DNA from: Cololabis saira
Lineage: Eukaryota > Chordata > Actinopteri > Beloniformes > Belonidae
Assembly (NCBI RefSeq): GCF_033807715.1
Contig: NC_084599.1
Coordinates: 31,704,125 to 31,768,124 of the forward strand
Reading direction: 5' to 3'
Length of the DNA: 64,000 nucleotides
Made by a program: the position numbers and the translations under genes. The notes under the pieces are model-generated. The model saw nothing but the letters and a program-made list of their open reading frames with translations, ran no database searches and was not told the origin of the DNA. Below are positions 23,484 to 35,089 of the stretch, piece by piece; within the stretch, counting starts at the first letter, position 1, and each line of letters opens with the position of its first letter.

Positions 23484-24560
23484 GCATTTCTCAAATGTGT
23501 TTGAGTCATGGCAGCCTTTGAAGAGTATGAAAACTGTGGGGTCACCCGAGATCACCCCCCGCCCCACCCACCCCCTCCAGCGTGCAGATGCTGACACACT
23601 TCTTCCGACTTAATCCTGCCCGTTCGCTACTCTCAGTTGACACACGACTAATCTTCTCTTCTCTTGGGTTTATTTGCAAAGTAAAAACATTTTCTCAGAC
23701 AAAGTCCCCATCTACAAATCGAACACTGGCCAAGAGATGAACAAGTCCACTCATGTCGGTTCAGTCATCAAATTGTAAAGAAAATCTGATGTTTTTCCCC
23801 CAAAACCACGTCTTCGGTATCTGCAGACATATTAATTTGCAGTCCGGCAGCGGAAGCTTTGCGATGTATTTTGGTGCCTGTGGCCATAGTAGTTTGTTGA
23901 CAGTTGCCGTGCATGCTGGGAATAAGACTCAGCAATCGTATGTGGCTTCTCAGACACAAGATAGCTAACCTCCGGCACTTTCTCCCACACTTTTGCAATT
24001 TATCATCACTTGAGAATTAAGAACAAATTAAGTATTCTGTATCCTTACTGGTTAGTGATTGCTGATTTGTTGTCAGGCATTTTTTTTTAAGTTTGCTTGA
24101 AACTGTTGCTTAATTTGACAATTTCATGCTACAAACCAGGCGTACAGGGAGAGATGATGGATCCCCGGGGAAGAAGAAACCATACAATAAGGAGCTGTGA
24201 CCGAAATTTCTTTTTTTTGTTTTGCTGCAGCTGAGCTTTCACTGGAAGAAGAAGTGGATGTCTCACATTCAGAGTTATCAGATTTTGTAGGTTTTCTTTT
24301 CAAAAACCTTTCCATGGTAGCTTGCGCCATAATGAAAAAGAAACTCATGGTAATAGGCCATTTATGTCGTGTGCAGTCATACTGAACCCGGCGTTGACGT
24401 TGCGATATAGTGAGGAGTATGGGAAGTAAATGTTAATGATGTATGAGAGCAGTAATGATTTGCATGGGTTACTTTAGGTCATTTTATTATGCCAGAATAT
24501 TTCTTTGATGGCACCCCTGAGGAAGTCAGGTCAAGCCTGGTTAACAAAGGTTTGATTATT
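23484..24560 (-). mobile_element. Decayed hAT element with transposase N-terminal remnant (limits uncertain)
   Basis: On the minus strand, 24313 down to about 24110 gives MERFLKRKPTKSDN and a serine-rich stretch. After a frame change it gives YGFFFPGDPSSLPVRLVC and KLSN. This resembles the N-terminus and BED-like zinc-finger start of hAT transposases of the kind domesticated in ZMYM6, FAM200 or ZBED5 (usual form YGF...GDP..PLC.VC...LSN). The left part at 23484 (CCAGCATTTCTCAAATGTG) resembles Charlie-type ends. TGATTAAT on the left and TGATTATT near 24552 could be an 8-bp duplication. Most of the transposase is gone. Confidence 0.5.
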
Positions 24561-25283
24561 TACAGGGTGTCAAACTGATGTTTCTTTATTTCAACAAGAA
24601 CTTCTACAACCATGGAGTTCAGGTAGCTGTTGATTATAAGCCTCAGTAAATCTCAATTACACCTCTGGCCTTCAGCACAACTGATCTCATACAGATATAC
24701 TAATAAAAGCCACTGTTTTTAATCCTTATTGAAATTAATCATATTGATTAAGTCAATCAGGACAGATAAAAAAAAAAAAAAAACAGCTTCATTGTTCTCC
24801 ATGATGTAGTCATGGTAGATATGTGTAGAATAAGATATTTTTTTCATATTATTGTTATTGTTTAACATAAACTCAGACATAGAATGAAAGGACCCTGTCA
24901 GATTTAAAATTCATTGTGCAATCTAACCATAAAAACGATCTAAAGATGCCCAGCACTGCAGAGACAAACATATTGATCAACAACATCAACAGTATTCTAG
25001 AGTCAGCTGGAGGTTCACGTGTAAGCATTTTGAATTTCTTGGAATTCTCATTTGTTCTTCGTTCTTATATTCATCAAATATTTTCAAATATTTTGTTTGG
25101 GGCTATATCATTTATCTTACTCACAGTTGTTTTTCTTACCGATGTACTGTTATAATGAAATCATTTCTCAGTGAGACAAGTACAATCAAGTGGAAAAGAT
25201 TGAAACTGATAAAATAGGATTGCGCAAACAGTCAATCATCATTTTATTCCTCTCACATACCATAAACATGTCGCTCTGGCCAG

Positions 25284-25807
25284 TTAAAGGGGACCTATTA
25301 TGGCATCTAATACCTATTTTAAACAGGCATTGAATGTCTTAAAAACAAGCTTTTGATTGTTTTTGCTAAATAAATTAGAAATTCAGCCTCTGAGCCATGT
25401 CTTTATCTTCCCATTCTCTAACCTCCTTCTCTATGAGGGATTCTGAATGGGTGGGGCTATGATAATCAGGCACTGTGCTGATTGGCTGCCTGAATGACGC
25501 GATACACCGCTACGAAAAAATGGTGGAAGCTCCGGCCGGCGGAGTTACCGTGTCCTAACTGCATGCGATGCGAGCGAGCATCAGCGACAAAATCAATTCC
25601 ATTGCTTTATTTTCTATTGGACTGTCATAACTGGCTGCAGCGCTGCGCAGTGCGACACGGTGCTGCGCCGCGTCGTTTTGAGCTGAACATTTGTCGGACG
25701 CCCTGCTTCTATTTTCTTCCTGTCGTTCGCGTTGAAAGCCGGTTGACAGCGCTGTAGGAAACAGTCATGATGAGAAACGGCTGATCCAGTTATTTTTTTT
25801 TTTCATC

Positions 25808-25861
<54 letters not shown>

Positions 25862-26446
25862 TGTAAATAAGGTGATGAAAGTAGATACATAAATTGACAA
25901 TATTATTTCAAGAGTAAATAAGTTAAGCAAATAAATAATTATCATATAGAGTGGTGTAGCACGATATAATCGTAAATATATAAATATAAATATAATATAA
26001 TATAGCATAATAATATAGTAATATCCTAATATAACATAATTTTCATAAAATATTATAACATATAACCAAATGATATTACCATACTATTATATATAACAAT
26101 ATAATAATACTATAGTTTAACATCCACAACCATGAGATTTCATAACTTAATATAATAATACCCTATGAAACAATACATCATGATAATGCCAGGGATGATT
26201 ATTAGAGTTAGAATTGGTAGTTCATGTATTGCAATGAGGGGTGAGGTCAGACCGGGGCTGATCCAGTTAGTTGAAATGAGAAGTTATCTCTATGATACCT
26301 CCTCATTTCACTACAAAAACCTCAATAAAGTGGCAGCTGCTGGAGGGAGATGGACAGAGAGCATCTGATGTCACGCAGTGCGACGCGATAGTCGGACGCT
26401 CGCATGCAGTTAGGACATGGTGTTTTTCATAATAGGTCCCCTTTAA
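25284..26446. mobile_element. TTAA-ended miniature element, complete, with nested insertion
   Basis: Left TTAAAGGGGACCTATTATG and right CATAATAGGTCCCCTTTAA are exact inverted repeats of 19 bp. TTAA at each end fits piggyBac-like integration, although PIF/Harbinger-type ends are not excluded. The body is homologous to 5820-6468. The element is split by a 463-bp insertion at 25793-26255. Its right end lies about 410 bp upstream of the start codon at 26857. Confidence 0.85.
25793..26255 (-). mobile_element. Nested retro-type insertion with 14-bp TSD
   Basis: GGCTGATCCAGTTA occurs at 25779-25792 and again at 26256-26269, flanking 463 bp that is absent from the sister element at 5820-6468. The insertion begins with a poly-T run on the + strand, which is a poly-A tail on the minus strand. 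A (GT)n run at 25812-25864 follows, then very AT-rich sequence. A 14-bp duplication plus A-tail suggests LINE-mediated retrotransposition; the source sequence was not recognised. Confidence 0.6.
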
Positions 26447-26459
26447 CATACTGTACTGA

Positions 26460-26856
26460 TGGGTTTGATTGCTGTGCCGCTTTTTCCAGCCACTGGGTGT
26501 CGCTGTTCCGTCACGTGTGAAGGCTCCGCGCCGCGGCCGGGGACACCTCGCCATCAGGCGCGCAGCTTCAGGTCAGGTGGGGAAGGCTGGCTGATTGGTT
26601 TTCGAGCTGACATCTTCCCTCCTGATTGGACAGAGAGGTGTTGGAGAAAAGACGCTGAGCTGCGAGAGAGCATCCGGCAGCAGTTTATCTCCCCGTCAGT
26701 CCCCGCTGACTCTGCCGGTCCTGCACACGCAAAGTGATATGTGACTGTTCGCCTGGAGGGGAGGGGGCACGCTGTGATTCTTTGGCTTTTTCTTTTTAAA
26801 TATATATAGAGAGAGATATATAGTCTACATATATTTATTTTTCTGTCGGTGGGATC
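26460..26856 (+). promoter_or_regulatory. CpG-rich putative promoter and 5' UTR
   Basis: The 26480-26580 stretch is locally CpG-rich (about a dozen CpGs in 100 bp) in an otherwise CpG-poor region, and it holds a palindromic CACGTG E-box at 26512-26517. An AT run TTTTTAAATATATATAGAG lies about 45-65 bp before the start codon. The features suit a CpG-type vertebrate promoter leading into the exon at 26857, but the transcription start is not defined. Confidence 0.45.
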
Positions 26857-26950
26857 ATGGCAGAGGACAGGCGGGGAGTCACTTTGGCCATGCCGGCCAC
26901 TTGGACTGCGTTGCTTCTCTGTGTGATTACTGGTGTGTGCGCAGTGGAAG
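26857..26950 (+). CDS. Putative first coding exon with signal peptide, gene unknown
   Basis: The start codon has a good context (GGGATCATGG). The exon encodes MAEDRRGVTLAMPATW followed by TALLLCVITGVCAVE: a basic n-region, a hydrophobic core and small residues near a likely cleavage site at GVCA. It ends one base into the next codon at a GTAGGT donor (phase 1), the usual arrangement for a signal-peptide exon of a secreted or type I membrane protein. A second in-frame ATG is at 26890. I do not recognise the gene. The AVE end with a phase-1 split resembles first exons of EphB receptors (AVEETLMD in mature form), but that rests on three residues. No matching second exon was seen up to 64 kb. Confidence 0.5.
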
Positions 26951-27110
26951 GTAGGTGGGCATGTTGGTTGTGGAGCTGAAGCCTTGCATTCATTTACGCA
27001 CACACTGGATAAAGCTGGGGGGTTCAGAGGATTTCAATTTGAGTTATTTTTACGTAGTTGCTTTAACTTTGAATTGAGATCTCCTTCTGGATAAACTTAA
27101 GTTGTTATAT

Positions 27111-27420
27111 AAGATAAGATAAGATAAGATAAGATATCCATTATTTTCTCCCTCAGTGGGGAAACTTATTTGTCGTCAGCAGTACACACATATAGGGGAG
27201 GGGTAAAAAGACTGAAAAGTCAGAAATAAAAAATATATAAAAAATACAAAAAGATACGTATAAAATATGTATAAACACAGGATATGAACAGTATATACAG
27301 TTAAACAGTGCAGAAAAGCAGGTGGAGTGTTGTGAGGTAGATTGACAGATATTGCACATCTTATATATATTATTGCACATGTGATATTATTGCACATATT
27401 ATTGTCCACTGGCTACTGAG
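27111..27420 (-). mobile_element. Non-LTR retroelement 3' end with (TCTTA)n tail
   Basis: On the + strand (AAGAT)n at 27111-27135 is followed by CTCAGTGGGGAAACTTATTTG and then A-rich sequence with repeated TATTGCAC motifs. In reverse complement this is the familiar teleost retroelement 3' end: TTTCCCCACTG...ending in TCTTATCTTATC. The body is non-coding and the clade is not assigned. Confidence 0.6.
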
Positions 27421-27849
27421 ATCATGTGATCTTCCTTTTGTAATTTACTACAAGTTTTCCAGCTGTTGTTTGGGGGGTTATAATATGAAGGCCCACTAAA
27501 CCAAATTGACACTTATTGGATATACTGTTGTGATAGTTTATTGGCCTACATCCTTGTGCACATTTTGCCTGAAAATACTTTCTTTCAATTTCATTTCAAT
27601 AGCCTGGGCGATCCTTGACTACTGTTTTATATCATGATGTGATGTTGGGCCATAAATCCTGTGGAACTGTTCCCACAGTGCTTTAATGTCCTCGTGATGT
27701 GGATTTGGTTAATAAAAACGTGTGGTGTGTACCGCATGTTTCATGTTTCCATGTTTCCCTCTCCTGATTGCACTGCATGCAGCTCTGTTATCACACAGTT
27801 TGCTGGAGCAGCAAAGTGAAGCATAATTATGGCTCACAGGTGCTCGGTG

Positions 27850-28800
27850 GTCCCACCTCCCCCACTGATCCCCCTCCCATCAACATCACCTCTTGCTCCA
27901 CCTGCTGTTTCCCCAGAAGCATCATCTCCCCCAGCCCCTCCTAACCTAACATCACCTTCTGCCTCTTTGGTTGCACCCCTCCGACTATGATCTCCTGCTA
28001 TTCTCATAGCTCAGCACACCGACGCTCCTGCTGCTGCTGGATCCCTTATCAGTGCTGGAACTGCTGCTTCTGCTCCTTAAGCGTGTTATTGTTGCTCCCT
28101 CTCCCTATGCATCCCTTGCTTCCCGTTTTGTTTTTTTGTTTTACTACTCTGCAAGCATCTCCTGCAGCCACTGCTCCTCTCTGAGCTTATTCTGCTTAGC
28201 CATCCTTCATCTGCTCCTAACCCTGCTCCTTTTCTTCAAGGATGACCTCCTTTTTTCCTCTTCCTATATTTCCTCATCTGCTGCTTACGGTTTTATCCCT
28301 CCAACATTACCTTCGGCTTGTTGAGTTTTTCACCTGCTGTTCCACCTCTTGCCCCTTCTTTTCTCCTGCTATGCCTGTTCCTTCCCACTTATTTTTTCAT
28401 CTAAAATATATCCACTTCTTATTCTCCTCAGGGAGTGAGCGTCTTGTCTGTTTCCTATACCTCTTGAAACATTCGAAATACAGATGCTCCTCCACGACAA
28501 TCCTCCTCATTTGTCCCTAAATATTACCTGCCTCGCCTCTTTGAGCATCCCTTGTTGTTGATGTATCTACCTACACATTATTTTCTTGCTCTTACTCCTG
28601 CAGTTTTGCTCAAACATCACCCACGTCTCCCTCTCCTTAAGTGTGACCTCTTGTTGCAGCCTAGTCCTTACCCCAAGCGTCAGCCTACATTAGCATTTTC
28701 TTTGCCACTTTTCAAACAAGTATCTGTCCTTTTCATTATTTTGCTTGCTCTCCGGCTCCTCCTATGTTCTCCTCCAGCCCCGTGCTGCCTCCCCTCCTGT
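27850..28800 (+). repeat. Pyrimidine-rich, degenerate repetitive tract
   Basis: For about 950 bp the + strand is dominated by C and T, with recurring words such as TCCTGCTGCT, ATCACCTCTTGCTCC, ATCCCTTGCTTCC and AACATTACC. It looks like an old minisatellite that has lost its period. Open frames here are biased to Leu, Ser, Pro and Cys and do not resemble real proteins. Confidence 0.6.
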
Positions 28801-29327
28801 AGCTGCTTATGGGAGCGCTAGATTAGTCCACTGCTGTGTTTTAATGGTGCGTGAAATGATGGGCTCCGTGCCGAGTCTTGCCGGTTATGAGACATGTAAA
28901 TGTGTTGAAGGGCAGTTCTATTTTGATTAAACAAAATGTTGTTGAGATTTTGTGTGGGTTTTGTTTGTGTGTGTGTGTGTGTGTGTGTTTTGGCAGGCAG
29001 AGAAGTAGGTGGCTTAGGTGAAACAATTAAAGGTAAACTAGAGTGTGGGTGGTGGGTTGTTTTGTGGTTGTGGTGGCTTTTTCATGGTAAGTAGGTGCCT
29101 AATGAGCTATTTCATGAGCTAATCAGTCTGTTGGTGTGGAGCGGGTTCTTTGGTTGACACAAATAATGTGCATGATCTAAGATATTCACATTTCTCTATC
29201 TCACTTTTATCAGAGAGTTCTTTCTCAAAGTATCACAACATGATGTGACATGATCTAATTGTGCTTGAGATAATGTATTTGGACATCTGGAGTCACAACC
29301 AATTAAAAAAACTCCTATATAGCTACT

Positions 29328-30026
29328 GAGGCCCCGTTTACACGGAGCAAAAACGGAGGCGTTTTCATGCGTTTTGACCGTTCGTTTACACGAAAACGGA
29401 GCTCAAAGCCCCCAAAAACGATAATTTCTGAAAACTCCAGCCAAAGTGGAGATTTTCAAAAACTCAGTTTTCACGTTTGCTTGTAAACGGAGGAAAACGG
29501 AGATTTAGGCTAAGATCGTCACATTATGCAATAGAAACGTCACCAGCATCATTTGTGCGACCTGTATTTACAATTTGTTTGGCCACCGTCAATATTTACC
29601 TGTTTTATATTCTAAAGTCACACTTAAAAGTAACTCCACTTCTCTGTCACTCCAAACAAAAGACTCTCGTTCCATCTTGGAAGTAACTGGCAGTCAAAGC
29701 TGATTTATGGTTCCGCGTTACACCAACGCAGAACCTACGGCGTAGGGTACGCGGTGACGCGCCCTGTACGTAGGCTACGCCGTCGATTTAACGCAGAACC
29801 ATATTATTCAGGCTTCACACGTGTCATTTGTTGACGTTTTTTTCCAGGATTCCGATTGGCTTGCATGACATTACGCTTCTCGTTACACTGCCCCCTGCAG
29901 GTTTGGCTGCTCATAGCACCTTAACAGCGTTTTCATGCGGGTTCGTGTAAACAAGGATATTTTTGAAAACGTAGAGGGGAAAATATCCGTTTTTGTAAAT
30001 ACCCGGCTATGTGTAAACGTGGCCTA
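29328..30026. mobile_element. TIR element with GGCCNCGTTTACAC ends
   Basis: The left end GAGGCCCCGTTTACACGGAG and the right end GTGTAAACGTGGCCTA are inverted copies. Subterminal AAAACGG and CGTTTTC words recur on both sides. No clear target duplication was found and no transposase is present. A small nested palindrome lies at 29697-29815. Confidence 0.7.
29697..29815. mobile_element. Short foldback element, ACGGCGTAG family
   Basis: The left end AAGCTGATTTATGGTTCCGC pairs with the right end GAACCATATTATTCAGGCTT. The 119-bp unit holds CTACGGCGTAGGG and GGCTACGCCGTCG. It shares both its ends and core motif with 50134-50555. Confidence 0.7.
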
Positions 30027-33000
30027 AGTTAGAATGATCCAGCCCTCCAAAAGCTCATATACACATAGAATAAGGGGTTGCATACTCTATCCGTTAAAAC
30101 TGGCGATGGATACAGACTGCATAAAAAGAGTTGGACAAACCGCTGTGACGTCACCCACAGATTTTCTGAAGAGTGCCTTTGAAGCCACTTTTTTATTTTA
30201 CTGTATGCAACCATGGTGGTGAAACCAGATGCCTTTTAACCACAGTTATAATCTAAAAGAGAGTAACGAGCAGGCTTTGATGGATGGGACACACCCACCT
30301 CAGCTCAGTAACCACAACTTAGCTGCTATAGCTTGATTGGCTTTGCTCATGTTTAGCCTTTGATGCCAATTAATATAAGCTCACATCCACTCTGATCAAA
30401 GCTGTTCAAACATCCTCATCTCAGGTGTTGCTACCTGAATATCTGAAATGAGAGCTGAAGGAAGGCCAAGTGGACCTCTGCTGGGAGTCACTGTTGCTCG
30501 ACTCAGCACCTGGGCGGGTTGCTGCTGCTCGGGGGGGACCAGGACTAGTGACCGAGCAACCTGTACCCGATGGCTGGTGGTCCGCTTCGTGCACTTTGAA
30601 GGGTCCTAGAATAATCTGAGGTGAAGGTCGCTCAGCTGCAGGACCCGGCTTCTGTTAGAGATGAGAGCGATGAGTTAGAGGCAGTCGAGCTCATATCCCC
30701 TGGTTGGCCCAGGCTATCAGCCTTTAACCAGGGGAGAAGATAACTGCTGCAAGCTGTTTTGCTCAGCTTTGCCCCCAAATTATTCGTGCCAACCCCATAG
30801 CTTCTCTTAGTGGTCCCTTGACTATGTGGCATTTTTTAGTTTTTCTGGTCAGATACCAAACTTGAGTATGTTATGGATTTAGTGTGAGTCTTTTTTCCAT
30901 ATCAGAGATGAGAAAAGCCAACCAAATTGCAGCTCCACAGCTAGTGCTACCCAGTGAAGTCGTACATGGGTGCAGGACTAAGGCTCTTTTGTGTGATAAG
31001 TGAAAGAAAAATGTTTTTTTTTTTTTTGTCAAGTGTTCCTGCAGCGCTCCTGCCTGTGTTCATGTCCAGACCACAGGGAACTGTATTGCTTTTTTTTTTA
31101 AACTCATGAAAAAAGGGACAGAAATTCAAAACAGTCAAGTGCCCAAACTAAATATAAATGAAATCACAATCCTCTAATCACGTTTTTTAACTGAAATCAA
31201 AATTCAGGAACATGCTCAGTTATTGGCAAGTGCTTTGTTGCAACCAACGCATCCTGAGTGATGGAAGACAAGGAAAATGGTATTTTATACGTAGTGTCAC
31301 GATTCTTCTTTTAATTTTTAATTTTATTCATTGATTCACATTAAACAACTGACAACAAACAATGCTATCACTTTGGATCGTAAAGACACAAAATATGTAT
31401 ATATAAGACAACAATCCCTACATAGTGTAGAAAAAAGGATGTACTGTATGCGCAGTCTCCTGTTTCAAAAGTCACACCAGAATAAGGTAACTCCAGTAAG
31501 TCTCTGGGAAAATGACTCCATTTGTCAGATGATTTTTGAGCTCAACATTTCTTAGAGAGTTTATAGTAATAAGAGTTATAATGTTGACTTTTGATAGAAA
31601 AGTAGAAAACTGGTTATTTAGTTCAGTGTCTTGAACTGGCTGGAAAAATAACCACCACCATGGCCCTTTGGTGCTGCCAGAGCCTGATAATTCATCATTC
31701 AGTGAGTGTTTCAGATTTGCAGGGCTTTGTGACATTACTGATCCAGATCAGAGTAAAATTATCCAACCTCCCGTGCTCGTCTCCACCCAGTTTCAGATCG
31801 TGCAGTGTGTGAGGCAGCTGGAGGCATGCCCTCGCCCAACATTACACAGTTCTCACAGCTCAAATCCTATTAAAATAGGCTCGCTTTCTTCTAAATATTT
31901 TAATCAGCTAAGACGGATCCTAATCGGCTCGTTGGTAAATATATTTGTTGGCTTTATTTTCATTAATTGTTTCGGGGGTTTTTGACTTGTGCTCTAATCA
32001 CATCCTCTCTGTAAGGAAACTCCTGAGGTGGTTTGCTGGACCGATTCACTTCACCCCTCAAAAATGGCCGTTATGAACACAGGAACAAAGACATGGTTGA
32101 AATGGAAAGTGTTGGACTGTAATTAAACACAGCAAGACACAGATACTTAGGAAATAATATTAGCTTTTTGAAAAAAAAAGAAAAAAAAGGCACATTACGT
32201 CTCTTTTTGGAAACATATTGTGCTCTTGGGATGATTTTGGTAGTGGGGTCATTTATTCACTTATTTATATTTTTATTTTTCCTCAATGTCATTGTCCAAC
32301 ACTGTAGCTTACTGTCGGAAGTGTACATGTTTTAAAACACATCACCGTCACTTTTCCTAAACATAACCAAGAAGCTAAATGCTACCTAACAGAGAGCACC
32401 CCCCCCCCCCCCCCCAAAAAAAGAAACACCAACAAAAACAGCAGCTAAAAGAAGAAAAAATTCATGATAATAAAATAGTACGCTTTTCAATCTGATCTTA
32501 ACCCAAACTTTCATTATAGACTTGTGGCTCCCCAGACTTATTGTCTCTCTTATCGGCGTCTTATTATTGTATGTCTTGTCCATCCATCACTAAATACTGC
32601 AGATTATTGGACTGTTTGCTCCGTCTACTGATGTTCCTTGTCAAAGGAAGATTCATGAGAACGCTGAGCTCAAAGGCTGCAGAACATCGCAGTGTGATAA
32701 GATGATCAGCATTATTGAGCTCACCCGTCATTGCTTTTAATCTACGAAATTCTATAAAAAGCTTAATAATTAGCTGTTTTGCATGATTCCCTTGAAATAT
32801 TTTTGTTTTGTTTTCCTGAAACTCTTTTTTTTTTTAAATTTCAGTACGCTTCAAGATCTAAAAGATCATATCTCTTGTTTGCAAAGGAAGGCACAAACAT
32901 TCTTTTGAAAGTGTGAAGTCATGCAGGCTTTGCAGATTTAGACAAGACTGGGGATGCAGAGTTAAGGGAGCATGCTTGGAAACTCTGTTAACAAAACAAA

Positions 33001-34850
33001 ACTGGAAGTAGGCTTTTGCTGCTGGCTGTTATAATGCTGCATTGTTCCGTGACCTTTATGTTCTCCCAGGATTTTTACCTATTCAGAGAGCTCAGAAGGC
33101 AGAGCAATAAAGCAGCGTTTGACCCTGTTATTATGAAAGTCAAAGAAAATTCTGGCACAGCGGATACTGTTTGGTATTAACGCTGCGTATCTCATAAACA
33201 AACCCTGCGAGAGGTGGAAAAGTCAGCTGCGTTTTAACCAAACATCTAGTCAGGTGCAGACTCTACCACTGAAACTCCTGATTCGTGTTGATATTTACTG
33301 TTCGAGGGTCAGAGAGCCATTTTTTTCTATTCAATAGCTGCCAGATGAAACTTCATTCAGAAATCAGACTGATCTCATGCTTCCATACCCGTGATGCATG
33401 TGACACGTGACCGCATTATTTTGTTTTCAGGGCTGAACTATCTCGGGCCTTTATATCTGCAGCATAACAAACATGTCACGTTGCATACGTCAACCACGCT
33501 GAAGGTTAAACATCGTAGATCTGGCTTTAAACGTGGATGTTAACAGTGCGTGTGCATGTGTTTGTAACAAGTGTAGAAATGATCTTGACTGGGGAAGTCC
33601 TTCACACTCTTAATGTGAATGGATATGCAGATGATGGATGACACAGAGAACTGCCAGCAGGCATATTCACACACTTTTGCCTGGTACATATTCCGTCAGT
33701 TCCTGTTTTAAAGATGCTGCTTTTATTTTTGATTTGATGAAAGTTGCTTTTACTTGTGCCATAGTGCCACTGAGTACCCCATACTCACAGCACCCATACG
33801 GTGGTATTAAGACATGACACTCCACGGCAGCAGGCTATGACACTTGGACACTTGCAGTTTCTTGTGGTTATAGAATATTTAACAAAACATACAATTATTT
33901 ACTGGGATTTGATGGGTAACTTAAATTATGCTAAAGATACACCCTTGAGTATAAATCTTCACACAGTGTGAATTTTCATGCAATAAGCTAAACGATACAA
34001 CTTGTTTGTCTGCTTTATAAGACATGACTGTTTCTGAGAAAAGCTAAATATATTTTTAACACATTCTCTAAAGGTGGTTTTTATTCCCAGTTTATGACCC
34101 AGCTTACAAGTTACATGGTCATGCTAAGTGACTTCTAGCACAAAACACTTTTCATGATCAGTCAATGAACATCGAAAAATCCATCAGATCTCAATGTTTG
34201 TAAGAAACCCATTTTAATGCTATGAAATGATAGGCGTTCCTCGTCAAACGTGGTGTCGTGAGGGCTCAGACGGTTAGAAGACTCAAGAGCAGGATGGGTT
34301 CGATGCAGGGCTCAAAGGCCAATTTTATGACTCCAAAAAACTGAAAGAAAATAATAACATAAAAACAGGGTAGTCATACGGCAGCCACTGGCAAAGTGTG
34401 AGCTAAAGAAAATAAAAAAAGAAGCAAGGATTAGAACATTTCAGGGCTTGGTGGATTCCTCTGAGCTTCCAGTAGGAAGTTTAACAGGCTGACAGGGAGT
34501 GGAGAGCTCAGATATCAACTGGTAGGGCAGACAATGAAGAGGATTAGGGTCAGGTGTGTGCCTGCAGATTAACTGGATGCTCCGCCTACCAGCAGGAAAG
34601 AAAATAATCAAGAGGTGAAGGTGAAAGAAAACAAATCCGGGTTAATGTTGCGAAAGAAACATTGATGAATAGAATATCTCGTCAATTATGACGGCGCTAT
34701 TAGTGACAATGAGGGCAACATTGGGTTCAGTGTTACATTCAAGGACACGTGATGTGATGGGGCAGGGTATCGACCTGCTGCCCTTCCTATTTGAGGACTA
34801 AATACAGAAAAATGAAGTTCATTCATTTGAAATCTATACCTACTTCGTGC

Positions 34851-35089
34851 TATTCAGGGCCACAGGGATAAGCTGGAGTCAGTCTCATCTATCTTCAGGC
34901 GAATGGTAGTGGTACGCCCTACCACACATGCTGACACTCCTGTGGGCAATTTAGAACCACCGCTCAACCTCACATTCATGTTTCTGGACGGTGAGAGAAA
35001 GCAGGACTGCCCGGACAAAACCAATGCAAGCACAAGGACAACATGCAAACTCAAAGGCCAGGATTTGAACCAGGAACCCTCTTGCTGCC
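34851..35089 (-). mobile_element. tRNA-derived SINE, 5'-truncated
   Basis: Read on the minus strand from 35089, the sequence is GGCAGCAAGAGGGTTCCTGG, then GGTTCAAATCC (a Pol III box B, 35061-35071), then GAGTTTGCATGTTG, the CATGAATGTGAGGTT region, TAAATTGCCCAC and a final CCCTGAATAG. This is the order of a widespread teleost tRNA-derived SINE whose intact head carries box A just before the truncation point. Box A is missing, so it is not a functional tRNA gene. Confidence 0.75.

Noticed and set aside
27987..28821. Overlapping open frames rich in Leu, Ser, Pro and Cys
   Set aside because: They follow from the pyrimidine bias of the tract; none resembles a known protein and splice-site context is absent.
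30031..30230. Segment with TGACGTCACCCAC that resembles a common fish interspersed repeat
   Set aside because: No terminal repeats or target duplication could be identified, so it was not listed as an element.
35061..35071. Pol III box B-like GGTTCAAATCC on the minus strand
   Set aside because: It belongs to a truncated SINE without box A and cannot fold as a tRNA.
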